DNA of 64,000 bases from Vibrio cholerae (GTDB taxonomy: Bacteria > Actinomycetota > Actinomycetes > Actinomycetales > Micrococcaceae), in assembly GCA_009728235.1 (NCBI GenBank), contig WNZI01000008.1, positions 39,878-103,877 of the forward strand, written 5' to 3'. The notes beneath the pieces are model-generated. The model was given only the letters and a program-made list of their open reading frames with translations. It searched no databases and was not told the origin of the DNA. The position numbers and the translations under genes are program-made. This document shows positions 16,153 through 26,863 of the stretch, in pieces; position 1 is the first letter of the stretch; each line of letters begins with the position of its first letter.

Positions 16153-17352
16153 CTACTTCAGCGCGTTCGAGGCGCGCCGCTTGTTGAAGACGTCGAATCC
16201 GACGGCGAGCAGCAGCACCATGCCCTTGATGAACTGCTGGTAGTCGATACCGACTCCCAGCAGGGACATACCGTTGTTGAGCACACCCATGATCAGGCCA
16301 CCGGTGATGGCACCGATCACGGTACCCACACCTCCGGTCACCGCTGCACCGCCGATGAACGCTGCCGCGATGGCGTCGAGCTCGAAGAGGTTTCCCGCAC
16401 CCGGCCCGGCCGAGTTCAGGCGACCGGTGAAGATGAGGCCGGCAAGCGCTGCGAGGACACCCATGTTGACGAACAGCATGAAATCCACGCGCTTGGTGTT
16501 GATGCCGGACAGCTGCGCGGCCTGCAGGTTCCCGCCACGGGCGTAGATGTGGCGGCCGAAGACGCTGTTGCTCATCACGGCGCTGTAGGCGACGATCAGG
16601 ATGCCGAGGACAACGAGCACGATGGGCGTCCCGCTACGGGAGCCCGCGAGCAGGTAGGTCAGGCCGAGGATGATGACGGCGATGAATGCGAGCTTGGTGA
16701 AGAACCAGGCAGCCGGCTCGTCCGCCAGCTTCAGGCGGGCGCGCGTCGCGCGGCCGCGGAGCTGGCTGATGACCAGCAACGCCACGGCGACGACGCCGAG
16801 GATCACCGTGGTCCAGTCGAGGAGGTTCGTCTCGGGCGGGAACAGCCCCGGGAAGAGGAAGCCGCCGCCGAGCTGGCGGTACTCCTCGGGGAAGCCGGTG
16901 ATGCGCTGGTTCTGCAGGACGATCTGCGTGAGTCCGCGGAACACGAGCATGCCTGCCAGCGTGACGATGAACGCGGGAATCCCCACATACGCCACCCAGA
17001 AGCCCTGCCAGGCACCGACGAGTGCGCCGATGATCATGGCTCCCAGGAAGGCGGCCCACCAGGAGAAGTTCCACTGCTGGATCATGATGCCGGACATCGC
17101 GCCGACGAAGGCCGCGACCGAGCCGACCGAGAGGTCGATGTGACCGGCCACGATGATCATCACCATGCCGATGGCCAACAGGAGGATGTAGCTGTTCTGC
17201 ACGATGATGTTGGAGACGTTGTCCGGTTGCAGCAGCCTGCCGCCGGTGAGCGCCTGGAAGAGGATCACGATCACCAGGAGCGCTACGAAGATGCCGATCT
17301 GTCGCAGTCTGCTTGCGAGGAATCGTCCCGCATCCGAGAGGGTCGAAGCCAT
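16153..17352 (-). CDS. gguB: Multiple-monosaccharide ABC transporter permease (MmsB/GguB type)
   Basis: A membrane permease of 399 residues, longer than RbsC and the usual length for GguB/MmsB. There are about ten helices. The BPD_transp_2 signature VMIIVAGHIDLSVGSVAAF and GRHIYARGGNLQAAQLSGI are clear, and GGAAVTGGVGTVIGAITGG lies near the C-terminus. It starts six bases after gguA and ends the operon. It should import arabinose, and perhaps xylose, galactose or fucose as in Agrobacterium GguAB/ChvE. Confidence 0.88.
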   Translation of the reverse strand: MASTLSDAGRFLASRLRQIGIFVALLVIVILFQALTGGRLLQPDNVSNIIVQNSYILLLAIGMVMIIVAGHIDLSVGSVAAFVGAMSGIMIQQWNFSWWAAFLGAMIIGALVGAWQGFWVAYVGIPAFIVTLAGMLVFRGLTQIVLQNQRITGFPEEYRQLGGGFLFPGLFPPETNLLDWTTVILGVVAVALLVISQLRGRATRARLKLADEPAAWFFTKLAFIAVIILGLTYLLAGSRSGTPIVLVVLGILIVAYSAVMSNSVFGRHIYARGGNLQAAQLSGINTKRVDFMLFVNMGVLAALAGLIFTGRLNSAGPGAGNLFELDAIAAAFIGGAAVTGGVGTVIGAITGGLIMGVLNNGMSLLGVGIDYQQFIKGMVLLLAVGFDVFNKRRASNALK

Positions 17353-17358
17353 GTGGGT

Positions 17359-18888
17359 CTAGTCCTTTTCCTTGGTCATGTACTGCATGAGGAGTTCCGG
17401 TGTGGCCTGCTCGATGGGGACTTCCGCGGTGATGCGGCCCTCGGCCAGGGTGTAGATGCGGTCGCAGATGCCGAGCAGCTCGGGAAGCTCGGAGGAGATG
17501 ACGATGACGGCCTTCCCCGCAGCTGCGAGGCTGTTGATGATCGTGTAGATCTCGTACTTCGCGCCGACGTCGATGCCACGGGTGGGCTCATCGAGGATCA
17601 GCACGTCCGGGTCGGAGAACATCCACTTGGAGAGGACCACCTTCTGCTGGTTCCCTCCCGAGAGCTTGCCGGTGATCGAGGTGACGGACGGCGCCTTGAT
17701 GTTCATCGACGTGCGGTAGTCGCCCGCGACCACTGCTTCCTGTCCGCTGTCCACCCAGCCGCGCTTGGCCAGCTTGCCGAGCGCCGCACCGGAGATGTTC
17801 CGCTTGATGTCGTCGATCAGGTTGAGGCCGTACCGCTTGCGGTCCTCCGTGGCGTAGGCGATACCGTGCCGGATCGCCTCGCTGACCGAGCGCGCCGTGA
17901 TCGGCGCCCCGTTCTTGTAGAGGGTCCCGGTGATGTTGGAGCCGTAGCTGCGACCGAAGATGCTCATGGCGAGTTCGGTCCGTCCGGCTCCCATCAGGCC
18001 TGCGATACCGACGACCTCGCCGGCACGGACGTTGATGTTGGCGGCATCCACGATCACGCGCGTGCTCTCCTGCGGGTGGTGCACCGTCCAGTCCTCGACC
18101 CGCAGCACTTCCTCACCGATCGAGGGGGTGCGCTCGGGGTAGCGGCTCGCCATGTCGCGTCCCACCATCCCCTTGATGATGCGTTCCTCGGTGACGGAGC
18201 CGTCATGGAGACTGAGCGTCTCGATGGTCTGGCCGTCGCGCAGGATCGTCACGGAATCCGCGATCGCGCGGATCTCGTTGAGCTTGTGGCTGATGATGAT
18301 GCACGTGATGCCCTCGGCGCGGAGGCCCTTCACCAGTCCGAGGAGGTGCGCGGAGTCCTCGTCGTTCAGGGCCGCGGTGGGCTCGTCCAGGATGAGGAGC
18401 TTCACGTTCTTCGAGAGCGCCTTGGCGATCTCCACGAGCTGCTGCTTGCCGACGCCGATGTCACCGGCACGCACCACGGGGTTGAGATCGAGTCCAACGC
18501 GGCGCAGCAGCTTGGCCGCTTCCACGTTGGTCTCGTTCCAGTTGATGAATCCGCGCTTCTCCCGCTCGTTGCCGAGGAAGATGTTCTCCGCGACGGAGAG
18601 GTAGGGGGACAGCGCGAGCTCCTGATGGATGATCACGATGCCGGAGTGTTCGCTGTCCCGGATGTCCCTGAACTCCGCGACGGTTCCCTCGAACTCGATG
18701 TCGCCGTCGTACGTGCCGTGCGGGTACACGCCCGAGAGTACTTTCATGAGGGTCGATTTGCCGGCCCCGTTCTCTCCGCAGATGGCATGGACTTCGCCAC
18801 GCGCGACGTCGAGATGGACGTCCTGGAGTGCCTTCACGCCTGGGAAGGTCTTGGTGATGCGGCGCATCCGCAGGATGTTTTCCGCCAT
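17359..18888 (-). CDS. gguA: Multiple-monosaccharide ABC transporter ATP-binding protein (MmsA/GguA type)
   Basis: A protein of 509 residues with two fused ABC domains, as in all sugar transporters of the AraG/RbsA group. The N-terminal copy has Walker [10 protein letters not shown] and Walker [12 protein letters not shown]. The C-terminal copy has signature [11 protein letters not shown] and Walker [16 protein letters not shown]. The second Walker A is degenerate, as is usual in this family. GAGG precedes the ATG. A stable hairpin separates it from the binding-protein gene upstream, so it is probably expressed at a lower level. Confidence 0.9.
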   Translation of the reverse strand: MAENILRMRRITKTFPGVKALQDVHLDVARGEVHAICGENGAGKSTLMKVLSGVYPHGTYDGDIEFEGTVAEFRDIRDSEHSGIVIIHQELALSPYLSVAENIFLGNEREKRGFINWNETNVEAAKLLRRVGLDLNPVVRAGDIGVGKQQLVEIAKALSKNVKLLILDEPTAALNDEDSAHLLGLVKGLRAEGITCIIISHKLNEIRAIADSVTILRDGQTIETLSLHDGSVTEERIIKGMVGRDMASRYPERTPSIGEEVLRVEDWTVHHPQESTRVIVDAANINVRAGEVVGIAGLMGAGRTELAMSIFGRSYGSNITGTLYKNGAPITARSVSEAIRHGIAYATEDRKRYGLNLIDDIKRNISGAALGKLAKRGWVDSGQEAVVAGDYRTSMNIKAPSVTSITGKLSGGNQQKVVLSKWMFSDPDVLILDEPTRGIDVGAKYEIYTIINSLAAAGKAVIVISSELPELLGICDRIYTLAEGRITAEVPIEQATPELLMQYMTKEKD

Positions 18889-18945
18889 GGTCGAACCTCG
18901 CTTGCTTGAGTGGAGTCCCGGCTACGGCCGGGCGAGGTACGCACC

Positions 18946-18978
18946 TGTGGCTCCGCCCGTCATCGGTGCGGAGCCACA
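18946..18978 (-). repeat. Intercistronic hairpin between chvE-like and gguA genes
   Basis: An 11-base perfect inverted repeat (18946-18956 and 18968-18978) with an 11-base loop, extended by CACC/GGTG after one bulged base. It follows the binding-protein gene and may stabilise or attenuate the message so that more binding protein than ATPase is made. Confidence 0.6.
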
Positions 18979-19003
18979 AGGTGCCAGGGGTGGTGCGGAA
19001 CGG

Positions 19004-20119
19004 CTACTTGAGCTCGTCCTCGGTGTAGTAGCCGGTCTCGACGAGCGCGGCCTCGTAGTTGTCGACTGTGACGATCTGCGATTCCAGCAGGTAGGCAGGG
19101 ACCACCTTGACGCCGTTGTCGTACGTCTCGGTGTCGTTGACCTCGGGCTCCTCGCCCTTCATGAGGGCGTCCACCATGGACACGGCCTGCTTGCCGAGCT
19201 CGCGGACGTCCTTGAAGATCGTCGAGTACTGCTCGTCGGCGATGATCGACTTCACGGAACCGACCTCTGCGTCCTGGCCGGTGACCACCGGGAGGTCGCT
19301 CTTCGAGTAGCCGCCCGAGGTCAGCGCCGAGATGATGCCGATGGAGAGGCCGTCATAGGGCGAGAGGACACCCTCGAGGCGCTCTCCGCCACCCACGGTC
19401 AGGAGATCCTCCATGCGGTCCTGGGCGGTGTCGGGAAGCCAGCGGAGGATCGCGGCCTGCTCGAAGCTGGTCTGGCCGCTCGGTACGCGCAGCACGCCGC
19501 TGTCCAGGTGCGGCTGGAGGACCTTCATCGCGCCGTTCCAGAAGAAGGTGGCGTTGTTGTCATCGGGGCTGCCCGCGAAGAGCTCGACGTCGAAGGGGCC
19601 CTTGTCGCCGGTCTCGTTGCCGTCCGCGTCGAGGACCCCGAGTCCGATGAGCAGCGAGGTGGCCTGCTGGACGCCGACCTCCTCGTTGTCGAAGGTCGTG
19701 TAGTAGTCGACGGTGTCGGAGTCGTTGATCAGGCGGTCGTAGGCGATGACGGGGATGTCCTGGCCTTCTGCCTGGTCCAGGACGCTGGTCAGCGTGGTGC
19801 CGTCGATCGAGGCGACCACGAGGGCGCTGACGCCGCCGTTGATCATGTTCTCGATCTGCGAGACCTGGGTGGGGATGTCGTCGTTCGCGTACTGGAGATC
19901 CACCTTGTAGCCCAGCTCCTCGAGCTGGCTCTTGACGTTGTCACCGTCGGCGATCCATCGCTCGGACTGCTGGGTCGGCATGGCGACGCCGATGGTGATG
20001 TCCTCAGGTGCCTGCTCCTCGGTACCGGTACCGGCACCGCCGCGGCTTCCGCCGCATGCAGTGAGGCTGAGGGTCAGGATGCTGGCGGCCGCGATGCCGG
20101 CCAGGTATTTCCGATTCAT
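19004..20119 (-). CDS. chvE: ChvE-type sugar-binding lipoprotein
   Basis: A protein of 371 residues with a lipoprotein signal (LSLTAC, Cys 22). It belongs to the type-1 periplasmic sugar-binding family and has ChvE hallmarks: [20 protein letters not shown] at the mature N-terminus, [20 protein letters not shown], and the long insertion [20 protein letters not shown]. It should bind arabinose or similar aldoses at the cell surface and deliver them to GguAB. It lies 60 bases after araA in the same operon. There is a purine-rich GAGAAAG before the ATG. Confidence 0.88.
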   Translation of the reverse strand: MNRKYLAGIAAASILTLSLTACGGSRGGAGTGTEEQAPEDITIGVAMPTQQSERWIADGDNVKSQLEELGYKVDLQYANDDIPTQVSQIENMINGGVSALVVASIDGTTLTSVLDQAEGQDIPVIAYDRLINDSDTVDYYTTFDNEEVGVQQATSLLIGLGVLDADGNETGDKGPFDVELFAGSPDDNNATFFWNGAMKVLQPHLDSGVLRVPSGQTSFEQAAILRWLPDTAQDRMEDLLTVGGGERLEGVLSPYDGLSIGIISALTSGGYSKSDLPVVTGQDAEVGSVKSIIADEQYSTIFKDVRELGKQAVSMVDALMKGEEPEVNDTETYDNGVKVVPAYLLESQIVTVDNYEAALVETGYYTEDELK

Positions 20120-20178
20120 GGTGGAACTTTCTCTAGTGGAGTTTCCGGCAGCGTCGCCGGCTTTCAGGGGAGTGGTCT

Positions 20179-21693
20179 CTACAGTTTCTGCGCCAGCCGA
20201 TAGTAGGCGGCGTTCCAGCGTAGTTCGCGCTGGAAGTCACGGAGCTTCGTGTCGGCGTCGATCCTCAGCAGTTCGACCTCGGCGATGTCCGCGAAGTCCT
20301 CGAAGACGTCGAGGCCGATTGCGGTGGTGAGGACCGTGTGGTGGGCGGCACCGGCACTGAGCCAGGCCGCGGCTGAGGTCTCGAGGCTCGGCTCCGGCTT
20401 CCACACTGCGCGCGCGACCGGCAGGTTGGGGAGCGGGGCATCGGGCGGGACGACCTCGACGGCGTTGGCGGTGAGGCGGAAGCGGTCGCGCATGTCCGAC
20501 ATCGCGACCACGACGCCGGCACCGGAGTCGGTGTCGAACACGAGGCGTACGGGGTCCTCCTTGCCCCCGATCCCGAGCGGGTGCACCTCCAGGGAGGGCT
20601 TCGACGTGGTGAGGGTGGGGCAGATCTCGAGCATGTGCGCTCCGAGGATCTTCTCCTCCCCCGGCACCAGGTGGTAGGTGTAGTCCTCCATGAGGGACGC
20701 GCCCCCGGGGAGACCCGCCCCCATGACCTTGGCGGCACGGACGAGGACGGCGGTCTTCCAGTCGCCTTCGGCGCCGAAGCCGTAGCCCCGCGCCATGAGG
20801 CGCTGGACGGCGAGGCCCGGTAGCTGGCGGAGGGCACCGAGGTCCTCGAAGTTGGTGGTGAACGCTCCGAATCCGCCCTCCTCGAGGAAGGACAGCAGGC
20901 CGAGTTCCTGCCGGGCGCCGTAGCGCAGCGACTCGTGGCGCTCTCCGCCCCTGCGCAGCTCGGGCGCCACGTCGTAGGTCTCCTCGTACTCGGCGACCAG
21001 GGCGTCGACGTCCGCGTCGTCCTGTGCCTCGACCGCGGCGACGAGGTCGTTGACGCCCCAGGTGTTGATCGAGACGCCGAAGCGGAGCTCGGCCTCCGTC
21101 TTGTCACCCTCGGTGACGGCGACGTTGCGCATGTTGTCGCCGAAGCGGGCGACCTTGAGCTCGTGCACGGCTGCCCAGCCCGCGGCAGCGCGCTGCCAGG
21201 ACGACACCTTCGCGCAGACATCGGGGCTCGAGACGTGCCCGACGACGGTCTTCCGGGGCACACCGAGACGGGTCTGGATGTAGCCGAACTCGCGGTCGCC
21301 GTGCGCGGCCTGGTTGAGGTTCATGAAGTCGAAGTCGATCTCGCCCCACGGCAGCGCCACGTTGATCTGGGTGTGCAGGTGCAGCAGTGGCTTGCGGAGC
21401 GCGTCGAGTCCCGCGATCCACATCTTGGCCGGGCTGAAGGTGTGCATCCAGGCGATCACGCCGATGGCGTTGTCTGCTGCATTGGCCTCGAGGGCCATGC
21501 GCCTGATCGAGGTGGAGTCCTTCAGCGTCGGCTTCCAGACCACCTTCACGGGCAACCCGGAGGCCTCGAGGATCCGGACGATCTCCTGGGACTGCTCGGC
21601 GACCTGCTGCAGGGTCTCCTCGCCGTAGAGGTCCTGGCTGCCGGTCAGGAACCAGACTTCGTAGGCGTCGAGGGTCGTGCTGAGGGGGCTCAT
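20179..21693 (-). CDS. araA: L-arabinose isomerase
   Basis: A protein of 504 residues that converts L-arabinose to L-ribulose in the cytoplasm with Mn2+. Family signatures include [20 protein letters not shown] at the N-terminus, [35 protein letters not shown] and [20 protein letters not shown]. Metal ligands are expected among the conserved Glu and His of these motifs. AGGAG precedes the ATG at 21693, which overlaps the araD stop (ATGA). Confidence 0.96.
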   Translation of the reverse strand: MSPLSTTLDAYEVWFLTGSQDLYGEETLQQVAEQSQEIVRILEASGLPVKVVWKPTLKDSTSIRRMALEANAADNAIGVIAWMHTFSPAKMWIAGLDALRKPLLHLHTQINVALPWGEIDFDFMNLNQAAHGDREFGYIQTRLGVPRKTVVGHVSSPDVCAKVSSWQRAAAGWAAVHELKVARFGDNMRNVAVTEGDKTEAELRFGVSINTWGVNDLVAAVEAQDDADVDALVAEYEETYDVAPELRRGGERHESLRYGARQELGLLSFLEEGGFGAFTTNFEDLGALRQLPGLAVQRLMARGYGFGAEGDWKTAVLVRAAKVMGAGLPGGASLMEDYTYHLVPGEEKILGAHMLEICPTLTTSKPSLEVHPLGIGGKEDPVRLVFDTDSGAGVVVAMSDMRDRFRLTANAVEVVPPDAPLPNLPVARAVWKPEPSLETSAAAWLSAGAAHHTVLTTAIGLDVFEDFADIAEVELLRIDADTKLRDFQRELRWNAAYYRLAQKL

Positions 21694-22403
21694 GCTGAAG
21701 CTCCTGGGGTCGAGGGCTGACCGTACACGTTCTGGTACCGGTCGAAGAGTGCGTCGATGTGCTCGGACTGGATGCCGGCGGGGGCGCCGAGCTGTCGGGA
21801 GATGTGGACGGTGCGGGCGACGTCCTCGAGCATCACGGCGGCCTTCACGGCGTCCTTCGCGTCCTTGCCGATGGTGAAGGGGCCGTGGCTCTTCATGAGG
21901 ACGCCCCGCGAGCGGTGGTTCGTCAGCGTCTCGACGATGCCGCGCCCGATCGAGTCGTCCCCGATGATCGCGAAGGGACCGACCGGGATCTCCCCGCCGA
22001 ACTCGTCCGCCATCGCCGTGATGACGCACGGTATCGCCTCGCCGCGGGCGGCCCACGCCACAGCGTAGGTGGAGTGGGTGTGCACCACTCCCCCGACGTC
22101 GGGCATGTTGCGGTACACGTAGGCATGCGCTGCCGTGTCGCTCGACGGCGAACGCTCCGATCCGGGCGTGCCCTCGATGACGTTGCCGTCGAGATCGCAC
22201 AGGATCTGGTTCTCCGGCGTCAGCTCGTCGTAGCTGACGCCGGAGGGCTTGATGACGAACAGGTCGGCTCCGGGCACCCGGCCGGACACGTTGCCACCCG
22301 TCCAGACGACGAGGCCGTACCGGACGAGCTCTGCGTGGAGGGCCGCGACGTCCTGGCGCACCTTCGCCACGGCCGCTTCGATCTCGGGACTGAAGGTGCT
22401 CAT
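21690..22403 (-). CDS. araD: L-ribulose-5-phosphate 4-epimerase
   Basis: A protein of 237 residues in the class II aldolase/epimerase family. It converts L-ribulose 5-phosphate to D-xylulose 5-phosphate, which enters the pentose phosphate pathway. Visible features are [20 protein letters not shown] near the substrate-binding region, and zinc ligands in [15 protein letters not shown] (the two His of HTH) and [14 protein letters not shown]. It overlaps both araB and araA by four bases, which implies coupled translation. Confidence 0.95.
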   Translation of the reverse strand: MSTFSPEIEAAVAKVRQDVAALHAELVRYGLVVWTGGNVSGRVPGADLFVIKPSGVSYDELTPENQILCDLDGNVIEGTPGSERSPSSDTAAHAYVYRNMPDVGGVVHTHSTYAVAWAARGEAIPCVITAMADEFGGEIPVGPFAIIGDDSIGRGIVETLTNHRSRGVLMKSHGPFTIGKDAKDAVKAAVMLEDVARTVHISRQLGAPAGIQSEHIDALFDRYQNVYGQPSTPGASA

Positions 22404-24130
22404 GCCGACACCTCCTGGCGGACGGGCTGCGCCGTGCGCGCGGCACGGCGCAGGGCCTTGAGCCGGTGCATCACGTCGTTCGCGCCACGCCCGAAGTAGT
22501 CGTGCAGCTCGGTGTACTCGCGGTACAGCGCGTCGTACGCAGCGGCGCGCTCTGCATCGGGGGTATAGGCGGCCCGGTCGAGGCGGCCCATCATCGCGGC
22601 AGCCGCGTGGATGTCCTCGTAGGCGCCGGCGGCGACGGCGGCGTGGATCGCGGAGCCGAGCGCGGGTCCCTGCGAGCTGCCGATCACGGAGATGGGCATG
22701 TTCAGCACATCCGCGTAGACCTGCATGAGGAACGGGTTGCGGATGAGTCCACCGGCGGCCACGAACTCGGTCACCGGGACACCGGATGCATTGAACGTCT
22801 CGACGATCTTGCGGGTGCCGAAAGCCGTCGATTCCAGGAGCGCGCGGTAGACCTCGTGCGGCTTCGTGGCGAGCGTGAGTCCCACGATGGTGCCGGAGAG
22901 CTCGTGGTCCACGAGGACGGAGCGGTTGCCGGAGTGCCAGTCGAGCGCCACCAGGCCGTGGGCACCCACGGGCTCGTGCTGCGCCTGCTCCGTGAGGTAC
23001 TCGTGCACGCTGAGACCCTGTGCGGTGGCGGCGTCCTTGATCTCACCGGGCACCTGGTTCGCGACGAACCAGGCGAAGATGTCGCCCACGCCGGACTGGC
23101 CGGCCTCGTAGCCGTAGAATCCCTCGACGATCCCGCCGTCGACGACGCCGCACATGCCCGGCACCTCGCTCAGGCGGTCGGAGTTCATGACGTGGCACGT
23201 CGAGGTACCCATGATGGCGACCATCTGTCCGGGATCGGTGGCCTGCGCGGCGGGGGCGGTGACGTGGGCGTCCACGTTACCGACGGCGACGGCGATGCCG
23301 GACGGCAGCCCGGTCCAGCCCGCCGCCTCCTCGGAGAGGGAGCCGGCCTTGGATGCGAGGGCCCCGATGGTGTGCTCGACCTTCTCGCGGGCGAATCCGG
23401 CGAAGTCCGGGTTGAGCGCCGCGAGGAATTCCTCGGAGGGGTACGCACCGTCCTGGTAGATGCCCTTGTAGCCGGCCGTGCAGGCGTTGCGCACGTACTC
23501 GCCGGTGAGCTGCCAGACGATCCAGTCGGCCGCTTCCACCCAGTGGTCCATGCGGTCGTACAGCTCGTGGTCCTCCTCGAGCAGCTGGAGGCCCTTGGCG
23601 AACTCCCACTCGCTCGAGATGAGTCCGCCGTAGCGGGGCAACCAGGCCTCACCGCGTTCGGCGGCGAGTTCGTTGATCCGGTTCGCCTGCCCCTGCGCGG
23701 CGTGGTGCTTCCACAGCTTCACGTACGCGTGGGGCCTGCCCTCGTACCCGGGCAGCTCGTTCAGGGGGGTGCCGTCGGCGATGGTCGGCACCATGGTGCA
23801 GGCCGTGAAGTCGGTCGCGATGCCGATGACGTCCTTCGGGTCGATGCCCGCCTCCCGGACGGCTGCCGGCACCGCGGTACGCAGCACGTCGACGTAGTCG
23901 GAGGGGACCTGCAGGGCCCACTCGGGCGGCAGCTGCTCGCCCGTGGCGGCCAGGGTCGAGTCCATGACGGCGTGGGGGTACTCGAGCGTCGAGGCACCGA
24001 GTTCGGCGCCGTCGGAGACACGAACCACGACGGCGCGGCCTGACAGGGTGCCGTAGTCGACGCCGATGACGTAGGTGGGCCTGGCGGCCTCCTCGGTCGT
24101 CGGGTTTGCACCCGGAAGGGAGTTCTTCAA
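22400..24130 (-). CDS. araB: Ribulokinase
   Basis: A FGGY-family kinase of 576 residues that phosphorylates L-ribulose with ATP. The N-terminal ATP loop is [18 protein letters not shown], followed by [29 protein letters not shown] and the C-terminal domain motif [20 protein letters not shown]. The start codon is a TTG at 24130 with GAGG nine bases upstream; no ATG or GTG is available in frame. It is the first gene of araB-araD-araA-chvE-gguA-gguB. Confidence 0.95.
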   Translation of the reverse strand: MKNSLPGANPTTEEAARPTYVIGVDYGTLSGRAVVVRVSDGAELGASTLEYPHAVMDSTLAATGEQLPPEWALQVPSDYVDVLRTAVPAAVREAGIDPKDVIGIATDFTACTMVPTIADGTPLNELPGYEGRPHAYVKLWKHHAAQGQANRINELAAERGEAWLPRYGGLISSEWEFAKGLQLLEEDHELYDRMDHWVEAADWIVWQLTGEYVRNACTAGYKGIYQDGAYPSEEFLAALNPDFAGFAREKVEHTIGALASKAGSLSEEAAGWTGLPSGIAVAVGNVDAHVTAPAAQATDPGQMVAIMGTSTCHVMNSDRLSEVPGMCGVVDGGIVEGFYGYEAGQSGVGDIFAWFVANQVPGEIKDAATAQGLSVHEYLTEQAQHEPVGAHGLVALDWHSGNRSVLVDHELSGTIVGLTLATKPHEVYRALLESTAFGTRKIVETFNASGVPVTEFVAAGGLIRNPFLMQVYADVLNMPISVIGSSQGPALGSAIHAAVAAGAYEDIHAAAAMMGRLDRAAYTPDAERAAAYDALYREYTELHDYFGRGANDVMHRLKALRRAARTAQPVRQEVSA

Positions 24131-24180
24131 AGGAAGGACCTCTTTGTTCTTCTCGAGACCGCGAAGCAGTGCTCTGGTGG

Positions 24181-24220
24181 ATCGTAGCGTGGGGTGTGGC
24201 AGGTATGTGACCGGTCACAT
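24181..24220 (-). promoter_or_regulatory. Arabinose operon promoter region with palindromic operator
   Basis: A perfect 16-base palindrome ATGTGACCGGTCACAT lies at 24205-24220. A possible -10 box TACGAT (minus strand 24186-24181) lies just downstream, so the palindrome covers the -35 region. It is the obvious site for the LacI-type regulator encoded immediately upstream. Confidence 0.6.
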
Positions 24221-24287
24221 CGTCGAGGACCAGTGTAGGCGCGACGCGGTGGGCCCTGTCAATGACCAACGGGTGGCGGAGGTGGTG

Positions 24288-25298
24288 TCAGCAGGCGGGC
24301 GGCGCGGTTGAGGATCGGACCACGAGCTCCGGGACGACGTCGGGCACGGTTCCCGAGGTGTCCTGCAGGGCACCAGCGCCCGCATCGCCGATGAGGACGA
24401 GCAGCCGCGCCACGCAGCGCCTGCCCAGCTCGGGGAAATCCTGCCGCACCGTGGTCAGCGGGGGCCAGTAGTGCGGCGCTTCGGGCACGTCGTCGAATCC
24501 GACGACGCTGATGTCCTCCGGCACCCTGCGCCCCGACTCGCGGAAGGCGTGCAGCAGTCCCAGCGCCATCTGGTCGTTGGACGAGAAGACCCCCGTGATA
24601 CCTGTCTCCGCCACGATCGACAGCCCCGCGTGGTAGCCCGATTCCGCCGTCCAGTCGCCGGACAGCAGGTTCTCCGGCCGACGCCCCCAGGCCTCCATCT
24701 CCCCGCGGTAACCCCGGGCGCGCGCCTCGGTCTCGAACCATCCCTCGGGACCGGCGACGTGGACGATCCTGCGGTGCCCCAGCTCGAGCAGGTGCCGCGT
24801 GGCGAGCGCGGCTCCCCCCGACTGGTCCACGGACAGCCGATGGTCGTCATGCGCCCGCGCGGAGTGGACCGTGACGAACGGCAGGGTGATCGACAGGTGC
24901 TCGATCTCCCCGAGCGTCTGGGTCTGCGGGGCCAGGATGATGAGCCCGTCCACGCCGTGCGCCAGCAGACGGTCGAGCGCGGCACGGATCGAACCGCCGT
25001 CGACGTCCTCGAGGTGCGCGACGTCGACGGCGTAGCCTGCCTCGCGGGCGGCGCGGTCGATCGCCTGCAGGCTCGCGGCCGGCCCGTACTCGAAACCCTT
25101 GCTCACGAGGACGCCGATGGTCGTCGACCGGCTCGTCACGAGGGCCCTGGCCGCGCGGTTGGGCCGGAAGCTGAGTTCGTCCATCGCGGCGAGCACGCGG
25201 TCGCGGGTCACCGCCCGCAGGCTCGGGTGGCCGTTGATGACCCGTGACACCGTCTGGTGGGAGACGCCCGCCCTGCGGGCGACATCACGGATGTTCGC
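24288..25298 (-). CDS. LacI-family regulator of the arabinose operon (start unresolved)
   Basis: A LacI/GalR repressor. The helix-turn-helix is ANIRDVARRAGVSHQTVSRV followed by the hinge FRPNRAARALVTSRSTTIG. The sugar-binding domain then ends near VVPELVVRSSTAPPA. The HTH is complete only if translation begins upstream of the GTG at 25250, yet no ATG, GTG or TTG exists in frame back to the stop at 25370. A single missing base near 25300-25360 would join the frame to a TTG inside the end of the nitrilase gene. Position next to araB and the palindrome suggest an AraR-like role; this is inferred. Confidence 0.75.
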   Translation of the reverse strand, partial: ANIRDVARRAGVSHQTVSRVINGHPSLRAVTRDRVLAAMDELSFRPNRAARALVTSRSTTIGVLVSKGFEYGPAASLQAIDRAAREAGYAVDVAHLEDVDGGSIRAALDRLLAHGVDGLIILAPQTQTLGEIEHLSITLPFVTVHSARAHDDHRLSVDQSGGAALATRHLLELGHRRIVHVAGPEGWFETEARARGYRGEMEAWGRRPENLLSGDWTAESGYHAGLSIVAETGITGVFSSNDQMALGLLHAFRESGRRVPEDISVVGFDDVPEAPHYWPPLTTVRQDFPELGRRCVARLLVLIGDAGAGALQDTSGTVPDVVPELVVRSSTAPPAC

Positions 25299-25367
25299 GG
25301 CGCGGGCAGGATCCGCGGAAGCTCCCGCTACCGCGCTTCCGGCGCCCGGGCGCGGGGGCCGGCCGCG

Positions 25368-26174
25368 TCAGTGGGAGTCGACAATGGTGTCGTTCGGGGC
25401 GAAACGCCGGTTCCGCAGGACCGGCAGGAACTCCCGCACGTCATCGACCCTGCGTCGGGTGACCTCGGCGGTGACCACGCCCCGCTCCTCGTCCTCGAGG
25501 TGCACCTGCGGTATGCCCATGGGATCGATGATCGCCGAGTGCCCGATGGTGTGGCTGCTCGACGTCCCGGCCGCGGCCACCCACAACGTGTTCTCGATCG
25601 CCCTGGCCTTCAGCAGCGTCTCCCAGTGATCGATCTTGTGCTCACCCTTGAACCAGGCGGCGGGCACGCAGATGAGGTCCGCGCCGGCGTCGGCGAGTGC
25701 ACGGGCCTGTTCGGGGAAGCGGATGTCGTAGCAGGTCATGAGACCTACCCGGACGTCGCCGAGCTGTGCGACCTTGATGCCGCCGTCGCCCGGCTTGATC
25801 CGCGTGGACTCCTGGTAGCTGAAGGCGTCGTAGAGGTGGAGTTTGCGGTAGGTGTCCACGATCCGGCCGGTCGCGTCGATCAGCACCAGCGTGTTGAAGG
25901 GCCGCGCCTCTCCGCTCGACTCGTAACCCCCTGCGACGACGGCGATGGAGTGCTCGGCCGCGATGAAGGACAGCTGCTGGATGAACGTGGTCCAGCCGGC
26001 CTCCACCGTCTCCTGGAGCGAGCCCTCGACCTTCCCGACGGCGACCATCGACTCCTCGGGGAAGACGATGAGCTCCGAGCCCTCCGCTGTGGCTTCCGCT
26101 GCGAGTTCCCCCATGACGGCGAGGTTCGCCGCGACATCCCCACCCGGCCTGAACTGCCCGACGCTGACCTTCAT
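25368..26174 (-). CDS. Carbon-nitrogen hydrolase (nitrilase superfamily)
   Basis: A protein of 268 residues with the full nitrilase-fold triad: E40 in IVFPEES, K111 in TYRKLHLYD and C148 in MTCYDIRFPE. The TCYDIRFPE form groups it with Nit2/omega-amidase-like amidohydrolases rather than true nitrilases. The likely reaction is hydrolysis of a small amide such as deaminated glutathione or an omega-amide; the substrate is unknown. It is upstream of the LacI gene on the same strand. Confidence 0.85.
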   Translation of the reverse strand: MKVSVGQFRPGGDVAANLAVMGELAAEATAEGSELIVFPEESMVAVGKVEGSLQETVEAGWTTFIQQLSFIAAEHSIAVVAGGYESSGEARPFNTLVLIDATGRIVDTYRKLHLYDAFSYQESTRIKPGDGGIKVAQLGDVRVGLMTCYDIRFPEQARALADAGADLICVPAAWFKGEHKIDHWETLLKARAIENTLWVAAAGTSSSHTIGHSAIIDPMGIPQVHLEDEERGVVTAEVTRRRVDDVREFLPVLRNRRFAPNDTIVDSH

Positions 26175-26254
26175 GCTGCCGTCCTCACGTGAGTTCCATC
26201 CTTTCCGTCAAGCCTACAGACTGCCGCTCGGAGGGCCGGAGTAGCCTTCTGTCC

Positions 26255-26752
26255 ATGAGGAACCCGATGCGCATCGCACCCCTGCCCGGCCAGGAATCCG
26301 TCTGGGACTATCCGAGGCCGCCCCGCGTGGAGGCAAGTCACGCCGTCGTCGAGATCCGCTTCGGTGGGCAGCTGATCGTCAGCACGAGCGCCGCCGTCAG
26401 GGTCCTCGAGACCAGTCACCCGCCGGTCTACTACCTGCCGCTCGACGACTTCGCGCCGGGCGTCCTGGTTCCCGTGTCCGGCACGACGCACTGCGAGTTC
26501 AAGGGCGCGGCGAGCTACTTCGACCTCGTTGCCGGTGGCTCCCGCACTCCGCGTGGGGCCTGGACGTACCCCACACCCGTCCACGGGTACGAGGACCTGG
26601 CGACCCGGGCCGCCATCTACCCCTCGCAGATGGACGAGTGCACGGTCGACGGCGAACGCGTGCAATCACAGGAGGGCGACTTCTACGGCGGGTGGATCAC
26701 CTCCGCCGTCGTCGGACCGTTCAAAGGGGCCGCAGGGACCTGGGGCTGGTAG
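26255..26752 (+). CDS. DUF427 domain protein
   Basis: A protein of 165 residues. The family pattern is clear: SVWDYPRPPRVE at the start, SHAVVEIRFGGQLIVSTSAA, PPVYYLPLDDFAPG and TTHCEFKGAASYFDL. DUF427 proteins are small cytoplasmic beta-rich proteins of unknown function, common in actinobacteria. The ATG at 26255 is chosen because it begins about ten residues before the conserved part; another ATG at 26267 is possible. Confidence 0.82.
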   Translation: MRNPMRIAPLPGQESVWDYPRPPRVEASHAVVEIRFGGQLIVSTSAAVRVLETSHPPVYYLPLDDFAPGVLVPVSGTTHCEFKGAASYFDLVAGGSRTPRGAWTYPTPVHGYEDLATRAAIYPSQMDECTVDGERVQSQEGDFYGGWITSAVVGPFKGAAGTWGW

Positions 26753-26863
26753 CCCCCTCACCTGCCGGCGTCCAGCGCGCTCCCAGTGATCTCGGCGGTG
26801 GCTGCCATGATCGCCGGGTAGGCTGGCACGCTGACCACGGACCGGCAAGACGAGGACGGCGTT

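Noticed and set aside
16015..18909. A 964-codon open frame on the + strand opposite gguA and gguB
   Set aside because: It is the mirror of two well-supported genes in a high-GC sequence; the translation is Asp/Glu/His-rich without any family pattern.
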